This document shows, in pieces, positions 8,839 through 18,124 of a stretch of DNA of 26,547 nucleotides. The notes under the pieces were generated by a model. The model was not told the DNA's origin. It worked only from the letters and a program-made list of their open reading frames with translations, and ran no database searches. Numbering within the stretch: position 1 is the stretch's first letter; the number at the start of each line of letters is the position of its first letter. The translations under genes and the position numbers were made by a program. The stretch comes from Limiplasma sp958448555 (GTDB taxonomy: Bacteria; Bacillota; Clostridia; Christensenellales; Aristaeellaceae). Location: assembly GCA_958448555.1 (NCBI GenBank), contig CAUDEL010000042.1:1-26547 (forward strand), given 5' to 3'.

Positions 8839-10155
8839 ATGGAACAGCAAACGCTTTTTGACCGTGGCGACTCCCAGCCCCTGGCCGCCCGCCTGCGTCC
8901 CCGGACGCTGGAGGAATTTGTGGGCCAGCGGCACCTGCTGGGGCCCGGAAAGGTGCTTAGCCGGCTGATTGAGAGCGACCACCTCTCCTCCATGATCTTC
9001 TGGGGCCCGCCGGGCGTGGGCAAGACGACGCTGGCGCGCATCATCGCCAGAAGCACAAAAGCCACCTTCATCGACTTCTCCGCCGTGACCAGCGGCATCC
9101 GCGAGATTCGCGCCGTGATGCAAAAGGCGGAGGAAAACCGGCGTTTCGGCGAGCGGACGCTGGTGTTCGTCGATGAGATTCACCGCTTCAACAAGGCCCA
9201 GCAGGACGCCTTTTTGCCCTTTGTGGAAAAGGGAAGCATCATTTTAATCGGCGCCACCACCGAAAATCCTTCCTTTGAGATCAATGGCGCCTTGCTTTCG
9301 CGCTGCCGGGTCTTTGTTTTGCACGCGCTGGGTGAGGAGGACCTGACGGCCCTGCTGCGCCGCGCGCTCAGCGACCCGCGCGGCTTCGGGGGGCAGGAGA
9401 TCACGCTTCCCCCGGACGCCCTGGAGCTGATTGCCCGCTTTGCCAACGGCGACGCGCGCACGGCCCTGTCGGTGCTGGAGATGGCCGTGCTCAACGGCGA
9501 CAGCGACGGCCCGAAGGTGCGCGTGAGCGAGGAGATGCTGGAGCAGTGCCTCTCGCGCAAGTCCCTGCTCTATGACAAAAAGGGCGAGGAGCACTACAAT
9601 CTCATCTCCGCCCTGCACAAGAGCATGCGCAACTCCGATCCCGACGCGGCGGTCTACTGGCTGGCGCGCATGCTGGAGGCGGGCGAGGACCCGCTCTACG
9701 TGGCGCGGCGCGTGACGCGCTTTGCCAGCGAGGACGTGGGGCTGGCCGATCCCCGCGCCCTGGAACTGGCGGTGGCCGCCTACCAGGCCTGCCACCTGAT
9801 CGGGATGCCGGAGTGCTCGGTCCATCTGACCCAGGCCGTGGTCTACCTGTCCCTCGCGCCCAAGTCCAACGCGCTTTACACCGCCTATGAATCCGCAAAA
9901 TCGGATGCGCTGAGGCAGCTTGCCCAGCCCGTGCCGCTGGTGATCCGAAACGCCGTGACGCCGCTGATGGCGCGGGAGGGCTACGGCGAGGGCTATCAGT
10001 ATGCCCACGACGCCGCCGAGAAGCTGACCAACATGCAGTGCCTGCCGGATTCCCTTTTGGGAAAGACGTATTACCACCCCACCGAGGAGGGGCTGGAAGG
10101 CCGCTTCAAGGCCCGCCTTGAGCAGATTCGGGCCTGGCGCGAACGAAACGCCTGA
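8839..10155 (+). CDS. rarA: Replication-associated recombination protein RarA (MgsA), AAA+ ATPase
   Basis: AAA+ ATPase related to clamp loaders that acts at stalled replication forks and single-stranded gaps. The 438-aa product has the Walker A motif GPPGVGKT at 56-63, Walker B LVFVDEIH at 108-115, the sensor 1 region IGATTENPSFEINGALLSRC, and the C-terminal tetramerisation/MgsA region beginning near YDKKGEEHYNLISALHKSMR. The length is usual for the family. The start at 8839 has AAGGAGG 8 nt upstream; an in-frame upstream extension runs into the promoter. It ends one base before the convergent Rieske oxidoreductase gene, so the two transcripts may interfere. Confidence 0.96.
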   Translation: MEQQTLFDRGDSQPLAARLRPRTLEEFVGQRHLLGPGKVLSRLIESDHLSSMIFWGPPGVGKTTLARIIARSTKATFIDFSAVTSGIREIRAVMQKAEENRRFGERTLVFVDEIHRFNKAQQDAFLPFVEKGSIILIGATTENPSFEINGALLSRCRVFVLHALGEEDLTALLRRALSDPRGFGGQEITLPPDALELIARFANGDARTALSVLEMAVLNGDSDGPKVRVSEEMLEQCLSRKSLLYDKKGEEHYNLISALHKSMRNSDPDAAVYWLARMLEAGEDPLYVARRVTRFASEDVGLADPRALELAVAAYQACHLIGMPECSVHLTQAVVYLSLAPKSNALYTAYESAKSDALRQLAQPVPLVIRNAVTPLMAREGYGEGYQYAHDAAEKLTNMQCLPDSLLGKTYYHPTEEGLEGRFKARLEQIRAWRERNA

Positions 10156-10156
10156 C

Positions 10157-11512
10157 CTATCCCCGCTTTCCGCGCCGGACCTGCGCGTCGTGCACGGCAG
10201 GGCCCGTCAGCACGCGCCCGATGTCGTCAAAGCGCGAGCCGTGGCAGGGACATTCCCAGATGCGGGCCTGCGCGTCGTACACCAGGCGGCATCCCAGGTG
10301 CGGGCATCGCGGCGCCCACGGCCTTGCCGCCAGCCCGCCCGCAAACCGGCCCGCCATCTCCATCAGCAGGCGCGGCGGCAGCGCGCCGCGCTGCCCGGAA
10401 TAGATCTCATACCCCTCGCCCGGCAGCCCCAGGATGCGCGCGCTGATCGCCTGCGCCGCCGCCATGCTTCCCACCAGCCCCCGCCCGCCGTAGCCCGTGG
10501 CCACAAACAGGTTGGGCGTTTTGCGGCTGTACGGGCCGATGAAGGGCAGGCCGTCGGCCGTGACACATTCCACCCCGCCGTATATGCCCGCCGGCTGGCG
10601 GCAGCCCAGCGCCGGCGCATAGCGGCGAAGAAAGGTTTCGCGCACCGCGCGGTTTCCGCGGGCACCGACGGGGCCTCCGCCAAGCATGAGCAGCGCGCCG
10701 TCGCGCAGTTCGCGCAGGGCATAGCGTCCGTCGGCCGCCATGTACACCCCTTCAAAGCGCACCGCGCCCTCCAGCGGCATGAGCCAGCCCTGGCGCTGCT
10801 GCATCTTTAAAAAATACCATCCCGGCGTGTTGACGACCGGGTAGCCCGTGGCGATAATGATATAGGGCGCCTGGACGCTTCCGCGCTCGGTATAGACGAT
10901 GTTGGTCTCCAGCGAGGTAACCCGCGATTCCTCAAAGATCTTCACCCCCAGCCGCGACGCCTCCGCGGACAGATACCGCAGATACCGCATGGGGTTGAGC
11001 GTCCCCATGTCCTTGAGGGTCAGCGCGGCGCCGGCGGGCATGGGACACAGCGACGCAGCGCCCGATGTGGCCGCCAGCCCGGCCCGCCGCATGGCCTTCG
11101 CCTCCCGCTCCAGCAGTTGCGCGCCGTCCGCGCCCTCGGCCGTCACGCGCACGTCCGCGTCCCGCCAGCCCGAGGAGGGCCCCTGCTCCCGCGCCAGCTC
11201 CCGCACCGCCCGGAAGGCGCACACCTGCGTCTGTGCGTATGCGGCCGCGGCCTGCGAGCCGCGGCGCTTCTCAAGCCGGGCATAGCACAGACCGCCCGCA
11301 AGGCTCACGATCCCCGCGCAGCATCCCGACGCGCCGCTTCCCAGCCGCGCCGCCTCCACCACCGCCACGCGCAGCCCGGCGCGGCTCAGCCACAGCGCGG
11401 TGGTCAGCCCCGTCAGGCCGCCGCCGACCACCGCCGCGTCCGCGCTTCGGCGGCCGCGCAGCACGGGATATTCCTGCTGCTCACGCCGCATCCAAAAAGT
11501 CTGTTGCTGCAT
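10157..11512 (-). CDS. FAD-dependent oxidoreductase with C-terminal Rieske [2Fe-2S] domain
   Basis: A 451-aa two-domain redox enzyme. The N-terminal domain is DAO/DadA-like: VVGGGLTGLTTALWLSRAG at 28-46 binds FAD. The C-terminal domain is Rieske: C403-x-H405 and C421-x2-H424 are the cluster ligands (CPHLGC and CPCHGS), and C408 and C423 could form the stabilising disulfide of high-potential Rieske centres. Substrate unknown; relatives such as YhfW are annotated only as amino-acid or amine oxidoreductases. ATG at 11512 has GGAGG 7 nt upstream; the longer frame upstream crosses the divergent gene's leader. Fused Rieske suggests electrons pass from flavin to the cluster and on to a carrier. Domain calls are firm; reaction unknown. 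Confidence 0.92.
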   Translation of the reverse strand: MQQQTFWMRREQQEYPVLRGRRSADAAVVGGGLTGLTTALWLSRAGLRVAVVEAARLGSGASGCCAGIVSLAGGLCYARLEKRRGSQAAAAYAQTQVCAFRAVRELAREQGPSSGWRDADVRVTAEGADGAQLLEREAKAMRRAGLAATSGAASLCPMPAGAALTLKDMGTLNPMRYLRYLSAEASRLGVKIFEESRVTSLETNIVYTERGSVQAPYIIIATGYPVVNTPGWYFLKMQQRQGWLMPLEGAVRFEGVYMAADGRYALRELRDGALLMLGGGPVGARGNRAVRETFLRRYAPALGCRQPAGIYGGVECVTADGLPFIGPYSRKTPNLFVATGYGGRGLVGSMAAAQAISARILGLPGEGYEIYSGQRGALPPRLLMEMAGRFAGGLAARPWAPRCPHLGCRLVYDAQARIWECPCHGSRFDDIGRVLTGPAVHDAQVRRGKRG

Positions 11513-11627
11513 GCCGTCGCCTCCAGAGGATTTGAGAAACAGTCTTCCCCGCCGCGCCTTTGTGCATCCCGGGGAAACGCCAAATATGTCCCGGCCCGTG
11601 CCGGACGCAAAGCAAAGGAAGGGTTTT

Positions 11628-12590
11628 ATGGCCAGAATTGTCATCACCTACGGGGTGCCCGCGGAGGGCTTTGAGGCGCTGGCGGGGCACGAGGTGCTCA
11701 TTCCCCCTCCCGGCGAACGCTTTTCCCATCAGCAGCTCATGGCGCTGCTTCCCACCGCGGACGCCGTGCTGGCCTGTACGGCGCTGGATGCCGGGCTGAT
11801 CGCCTCGGCGCCGTCGCTTCGCCTCATCGTCTGTTACGGCGCCGGGTACGACGCCATCGACGTGGCCGCCGCCACGGAGCGCGGCATCCCAGTCGTCAAC
11901 ACGCCCGACAGCGTCACCCGGCCCACGGCTGAAATGGCCGTCGCCCTCATCACGGCGCTGGCGCGCCGGCTCCCGGAGCTCAACGCCCTCATGCACACCA
12001 GGCCTCCCAAAGAGCTGTTCGGCATGGGCCTGCGCATGGGTACATCGCTGGAGGGCGCCGTTTTGGGCGTGGTCGGCATGGGCCGCATCGGCGCAAAAGT
12101 AGCGGCGTTCGGCCGTCTGATGGGCATGCGCGTGCTCTATGCGTCCCGCACGCCCAAGCCCGCCTGCGACGCCCTGGGCGACACCCGCGTCCCCCTTGCG
12201 AAACTGATGGCCCAGAGCGATTTTATCACTTTGCACTGTCCCCACACGCCTCAGACGCAGGGGCTCATCTCCCGGGAGATGCTCGCCCGGATGAAGCCCA
12301 CGGCCTACCTCATCAACACCGCCCGCGGCCCCATCGTGGACGAGGACGCGCTGATCGACGCCCTGCGCGCCCGCCGTATCGCGGGCGCCGCGCTGGATGT
12401 CTACGCGGGCGAGCCGGACATCAACCCGGCGTTTGCCTCGCTGGACAACGTGCTTCTGACCCCGCACGCGGGCAGCAACACCCTGCACGCGCGCAACGAG
12501 ATGGCCCGCGCCGCCAGCGAACGGATTTTGGACCGTCTGGCCGGGCGCATCCCCAAAAACGTTCTCAACCCCGAGGTATTCTCCCGCTGA
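11628..12590 (+). CDS. D-2-hydroxyacid dehydrogenase (NAD(P)-dependent)
   Basis: Cytosolic enzyme that interconverts 2-oxoacids and D-2-hydroxyacids; glyoxylate/hydroxypyruvate reductase is one candidate. The 320-aa product has the family length. The Rossmann motif GVVGMGRIGAKVA is present, and the catalytic triad is complete: Arg233 (NTARGPIVDE), Glu262 (YAGEPDINP) and His280 (LTPHAGSNT). The ATG at 11628 follows AAAGGAAGGG. It is divergent from the FAD-Rieske oxidoreductase with a 115-bp gap in which I saw no convincing promoter, so shared control is possible but not shown. The hairpin-rich element follows the stop. Exact substrate cannot be read from the sequence. Confidence 0.93.
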   Translation: MARIVITYGVPAEGFEALAGHEVLIPPPGERFSHQQLMALLPTADAVLACTALDAGLIASAPSLRLIVCYGAGYDAIDVAAATERGIPVVNTPDSVTRPTAEMAVALITALARRLPELNALMHTRPPKELFGMGLRMGTSLEGAVLGVVGMGRIGAKVAAFGRLMGMRVLYASRTPKPACDALGDTRVPLAKLMAQSDFITLHCPHTPQTQGLISREMLARMKPTAYLINTARGPIVDEDALIDALRARRIAGAALDVYAGEPDINPAFASLDNVLLTPHAGSNTLHARNEMARAASERILDRLAGRIPKNVLNPEVFSR

Positions 12591-12605
12591 GAGCCCCCTT
12601 TCATC

Positions 12606-12830
12606 CTCCTCCGAAACAGGAGGGGCTCAGGCTGTCAAAAAACCCTTTTGGAAGGCTTGGAGGGCCCGCAGGCCCTCCAAAGTGAATTCGTATCGCCCGG
12701 CTTCGCCGGGCGGGCGGGGAGTTTGCGCCCCCGGCGCAAACATTTCTTAAGCATTTGGCGGAAAAGGTCGCCGCAGGCGAACTTTTTCGACAACCCGATC
12801 CCCCTCCGAAACAGGAGGGGGCTTTTTTTT
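12606..12830 (+). repeat. Hairpin-rich intergenic element with inverted ends, flanked by related hairpins
   Basis: This fills the 332-bp gap between the dehydrogenase and the deacetylase. Six hairpins occur in series: 12606-12625 (loop GAAACA), 12657-12680 (10 bp, loop CGCA), 12694-12712 (8 bp, loop TTC), 12721-12741 (9 bp, loop CCC), about 12761-12788, and 12800-12821 (8 bp, loop GAAACA). The first and last share CTCCGAAACAGGAGGGG in direct orientation. Between them, TGTCAAAAAA at 12633 and TTTTTCGACA at 12783 form short imperfect inverted ends. Positions 12757-12793 recur at the right window edge, inverted, with two mismatches. No protein is encoded. A MITE-like or REP-like element is the likeliest class. 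Confidence 0.65.
12800..12830 (+). terminator. Intrinsic terminator at the right end of the hairpin element
   Basis: CCCCCTCC (12800-12807) pairs perfectly with GGAGGGGG (12814-12821) around a GAAACA loop, and eight T residues follow (12823-12830). It is about 210 nt after the dehydrogenase stop and would end any transcript running through the element. Confidence 0.85.
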
Positions 12831-12922
12831 GTCCCTTTCCGGCTTTCTTTGCGGAATTCCCATGCGTCGGTGCATAGCGTCCCTCCCGGCCACATACATA
12901 CATGTGAAAAGGAGTGATCCCC

Positions 12923-13795
12923 ATGAGCAACAAGCCTCTACGGATCCGGGAAAAGGGTGCGCTCATCCAGCCTCCGCCCACGGCCAGGCCGGCGCGCGCC
13001 GGTCCCCTCGCGCGCCTGAAGGCCACGCTCAGGCGCCCGCGCCTGCGCCGCGCCCTCACGCAGGCCGGCCTGGGCCTGTGCCTTGTGGGCCTGTGCGCGG
13101 CCTACACCATCGGTCTGGGCGACAACGCCACCGCCGTGGTCGCCAAAAAGCGGGAGCTGCCCGTCTACAGCGTCGAGCGGGACGACAAGGTGCTCTCCAT
13201 CAGCTTCGACGCTTCCTGGGGCGCGGATAAGACGATCGCCATTCTGGACATTCTGGACCGCTACGATGTCAAAACCACGTTCTTCCTGGTGGGCGGCTGG
13301 GTGGATAAGTACCCGGAGATGGTCGAGGAAATCTTCGCGCGCGGGCATGAGATCGGCAATCATTCGAATACGCACCCGCACATGAGCCAGCTTTCCGAGT
13401 CCGACATCCGGGAGGAGCTGCGTATCATGAGCGACAAAGTGGAAAAACTAACAGGCGTCCGCCCGACGCTGTTCCGTCCGCCCTACGGCGACTACAACGA
13501 CCGCGTGGTGCTGGTGTCCCGCGCAGAGGGCTACGAGTGCGTGCAGTGGAGCATCGACAGCCTGGACTGGAAGGACCGCGGCACAGAGGACATCATCAAG
13601 CAGTGCACCCATCGCGTCGATAACGGTGACATCGTGCTGTTCCACAACGACAGCAACGACATCGTCAACGCGCTCCCCTTCGTCATCGAGCATTATCAGG
13701 GGCTGGGCTACACCATCATACCCGTCAGCGAGCTCCTTTTGGAGGGCGAATACACCATCGACGTACAGGGCAAGCAGCATCCCAAGGCAACCTGA
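12923..13795 (+). CDS. Membrane-anchored polysaccharide deacetylase (NodB/PdaB-like)
   Basis: A 290-aa protein likely acting on cell-wall polysaccharide outside the membrane, removing N-acetyl groups. A basic N-terminus is followed by one membrane anchor at about 45-68. The NodB domain begins near residue 90: motif 1 is SFDASWGAD with Asp96; motif 2 is H147-S-N-T-H151; motif 3 is RPPYGDYN; later motifs SIDSLDWKD and IVLFHND follow. In motif 1 the second Asp of classical TFDDG is Ala97, as I recall for PdaB-type sporulation deacetylases. ATG at 12923 has AAAGGAG 8 nt upstream; a GTG inside that site is rejected. A 16-nt dyad (CACAT...ATGTG, 12891-12906) lies just before the ribosome binding site. 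The SSB gene follows 30 nt later, probably in one operon. Confidence 0.92.
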   Translation: MSNKPLRIREKGALIQPPPTARPARAGPLARLKATLRRPRLRRALTQAGLGLCLVGLCAAYTIGLGDNATAVVAKKRELPVYSVERDDKVLSISFDASWGADKTIAILDILDRYDVKTTFFLVGGWVDKYPEMVEEIFARGHEIGNHSNTHPHMSQLSESDIREELRIMSDKVEKLTGVRPTLFRPPYGDYNDRVVLVSRAEGYECVQWSIDSLDWKDRGTEDIIKQCTHRVDNGDIVLFHNDSNDIVNALPFVIEHYQGLGYTIIPVSELLLEGEYTIDVQGKQHPKAT

Positions 13796-13825
13796 GAACC
13801 AAAGCAAGAACATGAGGTGAGCAAC

Positions 13826-14530
13826 ATGGAAGAAACGGGAAACATCATCCATCTGCGGGGGCAGATCTGCCAGAGCCTTCAGTTCGGACACGAGCTGTTT
13901 GGCGAGCAATTCTACGTGACCACGCTGCGCGTGCCGCGCCTGAGCGGGGCGGAGGACTTTCTGCCCATCACCATCAGCGAGCGGCTGCTCATCGACGAGC
14001 CGCTTGCCGCCGGGAGCATGCTGTGCATGGAAGGGCAGCTTCGCAGCTACAACAAGGTCATTGAGGGCGCGGGCCGGCTGCTTATCACCGCCTTTGCCCA
14101 GCGGATTCTCAACTGCGAGGAGGATGAGGAAAACCCCAACCGCGTCCAGTTGACCGGCGCGCTGTGCAAGCCCCCGAGCTACCGCACCACGCCCTTTGGG
14201 CGCGAGATCGCGGACCTGATGCTGGCGGTGAACCGTTCCTACGGCAAAAGCGACTACATCCCCTGCATCACCTGGGGGCGGACCGCGCGCTATGCCGCCA
14301 ACCTCAAAATCGGCGACCGGGTGCAGCTCGTGGGACGTTTCCAGAGCCGGGCCTATCAGAAGCAGCTCCCCGACGGCACCTCGCTCAACAAGGTGGCCTA
14401 CGAGGTGAGCGTGAGCCGGCTCAACGCCGTGCGGGAGGAGCCCCGTCCGGACTTCCGTTCGCTTCCGCCGCAAATGCAAAGCCCCGGCGCCCTGACCGGC
14501 GCCAGGGACTGTCAGGGCGCCAGGTCGTGA
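13826..14530 (+). CDS. Single-stranded DNA-binding protein with two OB-like halves
   Basis: A 234-aa protein that should bind single-stranded DNA. Residues 105-205 match a standard bacterial SSB OB fold: VQLTGALCKPPSYRTTPFG, LMLAVNRSY...DYIPCITWGRTA and GDRVQLVGRFQSR. Residues 1-100 (IIHLRGQICQSL... to LLITAFAQRI) look like a second, diverged OB fold. The acidic C-terminal tail ending DDDIPF that housekeeping SSB uses to recruit partners is absent; the end is GALTGARDCQGARS. It is therefore probably a specialised paralogue, not the main SSB. ATG at 13826 follows GAGGTGA by 5 nt. It lies 30 nt after the deacetylase gene and is closed by a terminator. Confidence 0.87.
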   Translation: MEETGNIIHLRGQICQSLQFGHELFGEQFYVTTLRVPRLSGAEDFLPITISERLLIDEPLAAGSMLCMEGQLRSYNKVIEGAGRLLITAFAQRILNCEEDEENPNRVQLTGALCKPPSYRTTPFGREIADLMLAVNRSYGKSDYIPCITWGRTARYAANLKIGDRVQLVGRFQSRAYQKQLPDGTSLNKVAYEVSVSRLNAVREEPRPDFRSLPPQMQSPGALTGARDCQGARS

Positions 14531-14537
14531 GCGCCGC

Positions 14538-14574
14538 ACCGGCCTCCTCGTACGAAGGGGCCGGTTTTTTCTTT
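14538..14574 (+). terminator. Terminator after the SSB gene
   Basis: ACCGGCC (14538-14544) pairs with GGCCGGT (14559-14565), with extra pairing possible inside the loop, and is followed by TTTTTCTTT. It separates the deacetylase-SSB unit from the glg operon. The rest of the 322-bp gap to glgB holds the glg promoter and leader. Confidence 0.85.
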
Positions 14575-14722
14575 GTCTTTTTTACTCTGCTTGCTCTGAC
14601 CGAACAGGTGCGCAAAGGTCGAACAAATGATGCGCGCCGGTGCATTTTGTCGTGTTTTTTCTTTGCCGCAAAGGCCCTTGCGCCCATGCCCGCGGCATGG
14701 CCCGCGCGGCGGAAACGCAGAT

Positions 14723-14781
14723 AAAAATCTTGAAAAATCTTCTAAAATGGACTTGACGAACCGGCGGTCAACCAATACAAT
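14723..14781 (+). promoter_or_regulatory. glgBCDA operon promoter with upstream phased A-tracts
   Basis: TTGACG (14753-14758) and TACAAT (14776-14781) are separated by exactly 17 bp. Upstream lie AAAAATCTT at 14723-14731 and again at 14733-14741, then AAAA at 14744-14747. These A-tracts repeat about every 10 bp, which suggests intrinsic bending or an UP element for the RNA polymerase alpha subunit. Transcription should begin near 14788, leaving a leader of about 65 nt. Confidence 0.8.
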
Positions 14782-14852
14782 AGTTTTAGATAATTCAGAC
14801 AGAGTCGAATGTGTTTCGTAACGCAAATTTTTGCCGTTAGGAGGAAGTTCCG

Positions 14853-16836
<1,984 letters not shown>

Positions 16837-16853
<17 letters not shown>

Positions 16854-16881
16854 CCCTTCACTCATTCGCCTCAAAGGCTGA
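16837..16881 (+). CDS. Possible 14-codon ORF between glgB and glgC
   Basis: ATG at 16837 opens a 14-residue frame, MTNTLDPSLIRLKG, that overlaps the last 17 bases of glgB. AAGGGGG ends 6 nt before it, a plausible ribosome binding site. It may be a translational-coupling peptide that carries ribosomes toward glgC, a remnant of a lost gene, or chance. The peptide matches nothing I recognise. Confidence 0.2.
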
Positions 16882-16918
16882 ATCCTGATAACGTTAATGT
16901 AAGGAGTGGATCGTTTCC

Positions 16919-18091
16919 ATGATGGACAAAAAGCAATGCGTGGCCATGCTGCTTGCGGGCGGCCAGGGCAGCCGTCTGGGCATCCTGACGGCGAATATGG
17001 CCAAGCCCGCCATCCCCTATGGCGGAAAATACCGCATCATCGACTTCCCGCTGAGCAACTGCACCAACAGCGCCATAGATGTGGTCGGCGTGCTGACCCA
17101 GTATCAGCCCCTCAAGCTCAACGCCTACATCGGCAGCGGCTCGCCCTGGGACCTGGACCTTGCGCACGGCGGCGTCTACGTTCTGCCCCCCTATGTCAAG
17201 GGCAAGAGCGGCGAGTGGTATTCCGGCACCGCCAACGCCATCTATCAGAACCTGGCCTTCATCGAGCAGTTTAATACGGACTATGTGCTCATCCTCAGCG
17301 GCGACCACATCTACAAGATGGACTACAACGCCATGCTGCAGTTCCACATCGACAACAAAGCCGACTGCACCATCGCCGTGCGCGAGGTTCCCTGGGAAGA
17401 AGCCAGCCGCTTTGGCATCATGAACACGGGCGAGGGCAACGTCATCGAGGAGTTCGAGGAAAAGCCCGCCAAGCCGCGCAGCAACAAGGCCAGCATGGGC
17501 GTGTACATCTTCACCTGGGAGAAGCTGCGCAAGTACCTCACCGAGGACGCCGCCGACCCCGCCAGCTCCAACGACTTCGGCAAGAACATCATCCCCAACA
17601 TGCTAAACGACGGGCAGCGGATGTTCGCCTATGACTTCGAGGGCTACTGGAAGGACGTGGGCACCATCGAAAGCCTCTGGGAGGCCAACATGGACCTTCT
17701 CCAGCTCCCCATGCCCATCGACCTGTACGACAAGAAGTGGCGCATCTACGGCCGCAACCCGGGCATGGCCCCGCACTTTATCGCCGGCGGCGCCAGCGTG
17801 AAAAACAGCCTGATTACCGAGGGCTGCGAGGTGTACGGCAAGGTCGATCACAGCGTGCTCTTTGCCGGCGTCATCGTCAAGGAGGGCGCGAGCGTGATTG
17901 ACAGCGTGCTCATGCCGGGCGCGGTGGTCGAGCGCGGCGCGCAGGTGCGCCGGGCCATCATCGCCGAGGGCGCCGTGATCGGCGCGGGCGCGACGGTCGG
18001 CGAAGAGACGGGCAACATCGCCGTGGTGGGCCAACAGGTCCAGCTTCCGGCGGGATGCGCCGTCAAGGCCGGAGAGCAACGCGCGCAGTGA
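16919..18091 (+). CDS. glgC: Glucose-1-phosphate adenylyltransferase, catalytic subunit
   Basis: Makes ADP-glucose from ATP and glucose-1-phosphate, the committed step of bacterial glycogen synthesis. The 390-aa product has the nucleotide-binding motif LLAGGQGSRLG at 11-21, the metal-binding region SGDHIYKMDY, the sugar-phosphate motif FEEKPAKP, and YWKDVGTIESLWEANMDLL before a C-terminal left-handed beta-helix (GCEVYGKVDHSVLFAGVIV). Tandem ATG codons at 16919 and 16922 follow AAGGAG by 12 and 15 nt, longer than ideal. It is followed by glgD, with which it forms a heteromer in Bacillota. Confidence 0.97.
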   Translation: MMDKKQCVAMLLAGGQGSRLGILTANMAKPAIPYGGKYRIIDFPLSNCTNSAIDVVGVLTQYQPLKLNAYIGSGSPWDLDLAHGGVYVLPPYVKGKSGEWYSGTANAIYQNLAFIEQFNTDYVLILSGDHIYKMDYNAMLQFHIDNKADCTIAVREVPWEEASRFGIMNTGEGNVIEEFEEKPAKPRSNKASMGVYIFTWEKLRKYLTEDAADPASSNDFGKNIIPNMLNDGQRMFAYDFEGYWKDVGTIESLWEANMDLLQLPMPIDLYDKKWRIYGRNPGMAPHFIAGGASVKNSLITEGCEVYGKVDHSVLFAGVIVKEGASVIDSVLMPGAVVERGAQVRRAIIAEGAVIGAGATVGEETGNIAVVGQQVQLPAGCAVKAGEQRAQ

Positions 18092-18124
18092 GCCATCAAG
18101 AGCAGAGGAAGTGAGGATAGCACC

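Noticed and set aside
12606..12830. CRISPR array in the repeat-rich gap
   Set aside because: The repeats are different hairpins, not equal repeats with regular spacers, and no cas gene is near.
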